This document shows, one piece after another, positions 61,174-64,000 of a stretch of 64,000 nt of DNA (its first letter is position 1; the number at the start of each line of letters is the position of its first letter). Under the pieces are notes generated by a model. It saw only the letters and a list, made by a program, of their open reading frames with translations, searched no databases and was not told where the DNA came from. Both the position numbers and the translations under genes were made by a program. This DNA comes from Whitmania pigra (taxonomy: Eukaryota; Annelida; Clitellata; Hirudinida; Haemopidae): assembly GCA_021613335.1 (NCBI GenBank), contig JAJTWR010000278.1, positions 2,233,501 through 2,297,500 on the forward strand. The letters run 5' to 3'.

Positions 61174-61542
61174 GACAGAATAAACAACACACGGAAAACA
61201 GTTTTAGGGCATTATCTTTTCGGTTTGCCTTTCGTCGCACTTGCAACGAACAATTCTTTCGCCACCAGGTTTAAACTGCCATTGCATCCAGATGTAAATT
61301 TGAAAATTGTTTTCGAAAACAAAAAAGTTGATGCTTTTAAGCATTGTGTAGACCATTAGTGATGTACTTAATATGTACTAATGCAAGTTCCTTAATGGAT
61401 TTTCTTTACTTTATAGAAAATAATTAGCTTATATAAATATGTTATTTAACAAACCAGCAATTACTTTTATGTGAAGAGTGACAGACTTGTCCAGACACTT
61501 TTCGGGAAGCCAAGCCAAATTGGAAAATCTAATCTTACAAAT
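61174..61542. other. 5' flank of the PAN-lectin gene
   Basis: No defined element. An in-frame ATG at 61471 would extend the gene's first exon by 24 codons. Confidence 0.4.
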
Positions 61543-62763
61543 ATGAAGCCCACAAATAACCTTTTTATAAAAGTGATGATCTGTTGTTGCTGGGCAAAGG
61601 TCTCAGGCTTTTCAATTCGGCGACAAAAGGGAACATTTTCGGAGGCTAATTTATGCAAGATTGGTAAAGGAACTATTGTCCGGAAAGCAAGATCCTCTAT
61701 AGAATGCTTTACTAAATGTTTGATTTTGTTGCCTAACTTATGCAAGAGTGTCAAGCTTATGCCTGAGGAGCAAATCTGCAACATGTACCAAGAGGGATTC
61801 AGATATGATTATTACGAAACGGAAAACAATTCTTGCATGGGATATCAATTGATCAAGGGCAACAATTTTGGTTTGGCTAACAATTCAAATTGTTAGATAA
61901 GATTAGTCACTTATTATGTAGGCGTATATTTTAAGTGCCATAGTATCTACGGCATGATGTAAAAGGCACTATGGCTATCAAGATCAAACAATAAAAACAC
62001 GCGTTTGATCTGAATCTAAAAACATATCAACACGGGTTAATACACTCGTTGGTTAAATAGGTTTTAAGAATGGTTTTGAATGAGGAGATTATCTCAGACG
62101 ACTTAACATTTGTTTTATCTCTGCTCTGCTTTGAGCAGAGGCATAAGAATAATACTTACATAAGAAAGTACTTGCAAATTAAGTAGGTAGCATAAAATCT
62201 TTATTGATAAATTTTGTAATCAACAGGCTGTCCAAAAGGCTTTAAGTATGTAACTGAAAGCAGCGCATGTTGGCTTTTAAAAGCAGGACTTTTTGATTGG
62301 CCAACTGCTCGTTCAACCTGCAACGGTTTGCATCCGAAGTCTCACCCAATCATCATGGATTCCCTTCGGTCCTCTAATGTATCGAGTCAATATCTAAAAG
62401 CTGTCGGTAATTCTAGGAATAAAATTGTAGCTTTATATAAACTTACCAAAAATTAATATCTTACTAAAATAAATTTCAAATTTTCAAGGATACCTAAACT
62501 GCCGCAACAGCATTACTAAGGTCCATTTTTGCTTTTGGACAGCCGGCCAAAGAATTTACATCAACAACGTACGCCAACCATTTCAGTGGATGCCCTTTCC
62601 CAATCAAGTTGCAATGGCGAGTCCAAGTTTACCTTGGATGGACGGAGAGCCAAACTCTAAAGATAATGGAAATCCCAGTTGCCTGCACCACTTTATGGAT
62701 TATGGTTTGGATGATTTCGTGTGTAGTACACAGTTTTGCGTGCTTTGCGAAATCAATTTGTAA
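61543..62763 (+). CDS. Secreted protein with PAN/apple-like and C-type-lectin-like domains
   Basis: Three exons: 61543-61870, 62227-62406, 62489-62763; 260 aa from the ATG at 61543 (MKPTNNLFIK...). Start 61543 is chosen because a plausible signal peptide follows (hydrophobic LFIKVMICCCWAKVSG). Exon 1 then has a cysteine-rich module (ARSSIECFTKC ... EQICNMYQEGF ... NSCMGYQL) resembling PAN/apple domains. Exons 2-3 encode a C-type-lectin fold: GCPKGFKYVTESSACW, FDWPTARSTC, FCFWTAGQR, PWMDGEPNSKDNG, then CLHHFMDYGLDDFVCSTQFC and LCEINL at the stop. WTAGQR, the GEPN-type loop and the late cysteines are canonical. The EPN triplet would predict mannose-type, Ca-dependent binding, but the WND motif is not preserved, so sugar binding is uncertain. 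Possible roles are secreted recognition or mucus proteins; no specific function is assigned. Confidence 0.8.
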
Positions 62764-63814
62764 GAGCTTGGTATATGAAACTACAAATGTAAATTTTGAA
62801 CATTTATTTATCCCGCATTGTCCCCATATGCACGATTTGAGATGGTTTTGACATTTGCAATTGTCTTGATAATTTTAAGAGAAAACTTACAAAGAGTACA
62901 CTTTAAACTTTTTTCAGCGTCGTTACATATTGTCTCTTTGATATGCTTCAGTCGCCGGATGTAACTTTTTACAAATATTTTGTCGAACAAAAACCTTCTT
63001 ACCGTTTTTATTATTTTAATTATATTATTTGCCATTTAACATTTAACGCCTTCAAGACACTTTTGTTCATTTCTTCGGTTGCTTGCTTTTAGAAGGTCTA
63101 TATTTCTAATTACAATTTCTTCTTTGCTTTGATTTCTCTTGACTGATTGTACTTAATTAAAATACAAGTATAAAATTAAAAAATAAGTAGTTAGTTATTT
63201 GTTTCGAAATCAAGATATGCCATCAAGATTCTGAATTTATTCATAGACAACACATTTTTTTAAAACTCCGATCTCGTTGCCACAGCTTTCACAAAAGATT
63301 TTGTTAATTTAAAGTTTTATTTTAGCCTTTCGAAATGCCAAAAGTGAACCCAAACAGCTAATAAAACCAAGTTTCACAAAGTTGAAGAAAATGGAGGATG
63401 TTAACTTCATTTTATCTCTTGCATAACTACTGCATTTCCAAGATGATCTTAATATAAATCAACATAAATTACAATTTAAAAAACAATTTATTTTAAATTT
63501 AACTTTTTAAAATTTAGTAAGAAATACAATACAATGCAAATACCAAAAAACTTTTGCTGAAAAATTAATTTAATTCAAATTTATTAAAATTCTAAGTCGC
63601 TGAAGTTTCAAGCAATGGCACATCTGGTCCAAGCTGATGCATCCTCAAAATTGATTGTTGTCAACAGCATAGAAAACTTGTAAAATATCAATCAGCTTAA
63701 TTAAATCGCTTATGACATTTGTAAAATTTTTTAAAACTTTCCCATGATTGTCAATTATAAATGTCTCGTATTTTGTGAATATTGTATGTGTCTGTTTCTG
63801 AAATAAACTTGGCT
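62764..63814. other. 3' flank of the PAN-lectin gene
   Basis: AT-rich, no further coding exon supported. Confidence 0.4.
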
Positions 63815-63937
63815 AGTGGGCCAATAAATTTTTCCGTCCTGGGCTATTTTGTCACAGGGCTATATTGGCGGGTCTATTTTGATGGGGCTGTTTTGACGGG
63901 GCTATTTTGCCGCCGGGCTGTTATGACGGGTCATCCT
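63815..63937 (+). repeat. Degenerate short-unit array GGGCTATTTTGACG, copy 2
   Basis: Units such as GGGCTATTTTGTCACA, GGGCTATATTGGCG, GGGGCTGTTTTGACGG and GGGGCTATTTTGCCGC, ending GGGCTGTTATGACGGGTCAT. Same orientation and same terminal unit as copy 1. Confidence 0.8.
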
Positions 63938-64000
63938 TGTGTTCTATTTTACAAGTAGCTGCTGAACCATTCCAAAGCGATGCCTCTGACTCTATAGTAG

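Noticed and set aside
62808..63035. Minus-strand frame MANNIIKIIKTVRR...
   Set aside because: Short, Lys/Ile-rich from AT-rich DNA, downstream of the lectin gene, no support.
63976..64000. Another copy of the CGCCATGCATGGCG repeat at the window edge
   Set aside because: Only GATGCCTCTGACTCTATA is visible; too short and truncated to claim.

Overview
This is a piece of an animal nuclear genome. Every recognisable gene is split by GT-AG introns except two intronless ones, and the genes are metazoan families (FANCD2, alpha-catulin, splicing factor 1, NTHL1, UBE2Z, carnitine-pathway dioxygenases, GPP130-like, a PAN/C-type-lectin secreted protein). The sequence is AT-rich, with long (ATT)n and (ATC)n microsatellites, short-to-medium introns and several transposon classes. 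A spiralian invertebrate such as an annelid is plausible, but this is only an impression from gene style and repeats.

Layout. 1-439 (-): first two exons of a GPP130/GOLIM4-like Golgi protein. 1717-5392 (-): a broken non-LTR retrotransposon with a restriction-enzyme-like endonuclease, lying between two (TAA)n tracts. 6501-7202 (-): an orphan low-complexity coding exon. 7729-9309: a dead Tc1-like transposon with doubled (IR/DR) terminal repeats. 10252-11367 (-): a transmembrane leucine-rich-repeat protein. 11951-12026: a tRNA-like SINE head. 13569-15839 (-): a five-exon trimethyllysine/gamma-butyrobetaine dioxygenase. 17339-18094 (-): an intronless UBE2Z-like E2. 18341-18750: hAT transposon remains. 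19708-21851 (+): NTHL1. 22494-25236: an internally deleted copia LTR element with perfect 5-bp target duplications. 26788-28880 (+): a second five-exon dioxygenase paralogue. 29209-32246 (-): SF1. 34531-49217 (+): complete FANCD2 in 43 exons. 51011-58862 (-): complete alpha-catulin in 16 exons. 59410-60105: a 700-bp compound microsatellite. 60537-60991: a hAT-type MITE. 61543-62763 (+): a secreted PAN plus C-type-lectin gene between two copies of an unusual short-unit repeat.

Functional themes. Two genes are DNA-repair factors (NTHL1 base excision, FANCD2 interstrand crosslink repair). Two are dioxygenase paralogues with matching exon structures, arranged head to head about 11 kb apart. They look like an inverted duplication whose interval now holds UBE2Z, NTHL1 and the copia element. 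The remaining genes are unrelated housekeeping, adhesion or secretion genes. There is no operon-like organisation. Neighbours converge (dioxygenase 2/SF1, FANCD2/alpha-catulin) or diverge (SF1/FANCD2). I see no evidence of a novel enzymatic system. The most unusual signals are repeat structures, a GC-AG intron, conserved or altered regulatory residues in FANCD2, and the repeat-bracketed lectin gene.

All exon coordinates were read by eye from splice consensus, reading-frame continuity and family similarity. Codon phase was checked across every junction listed.
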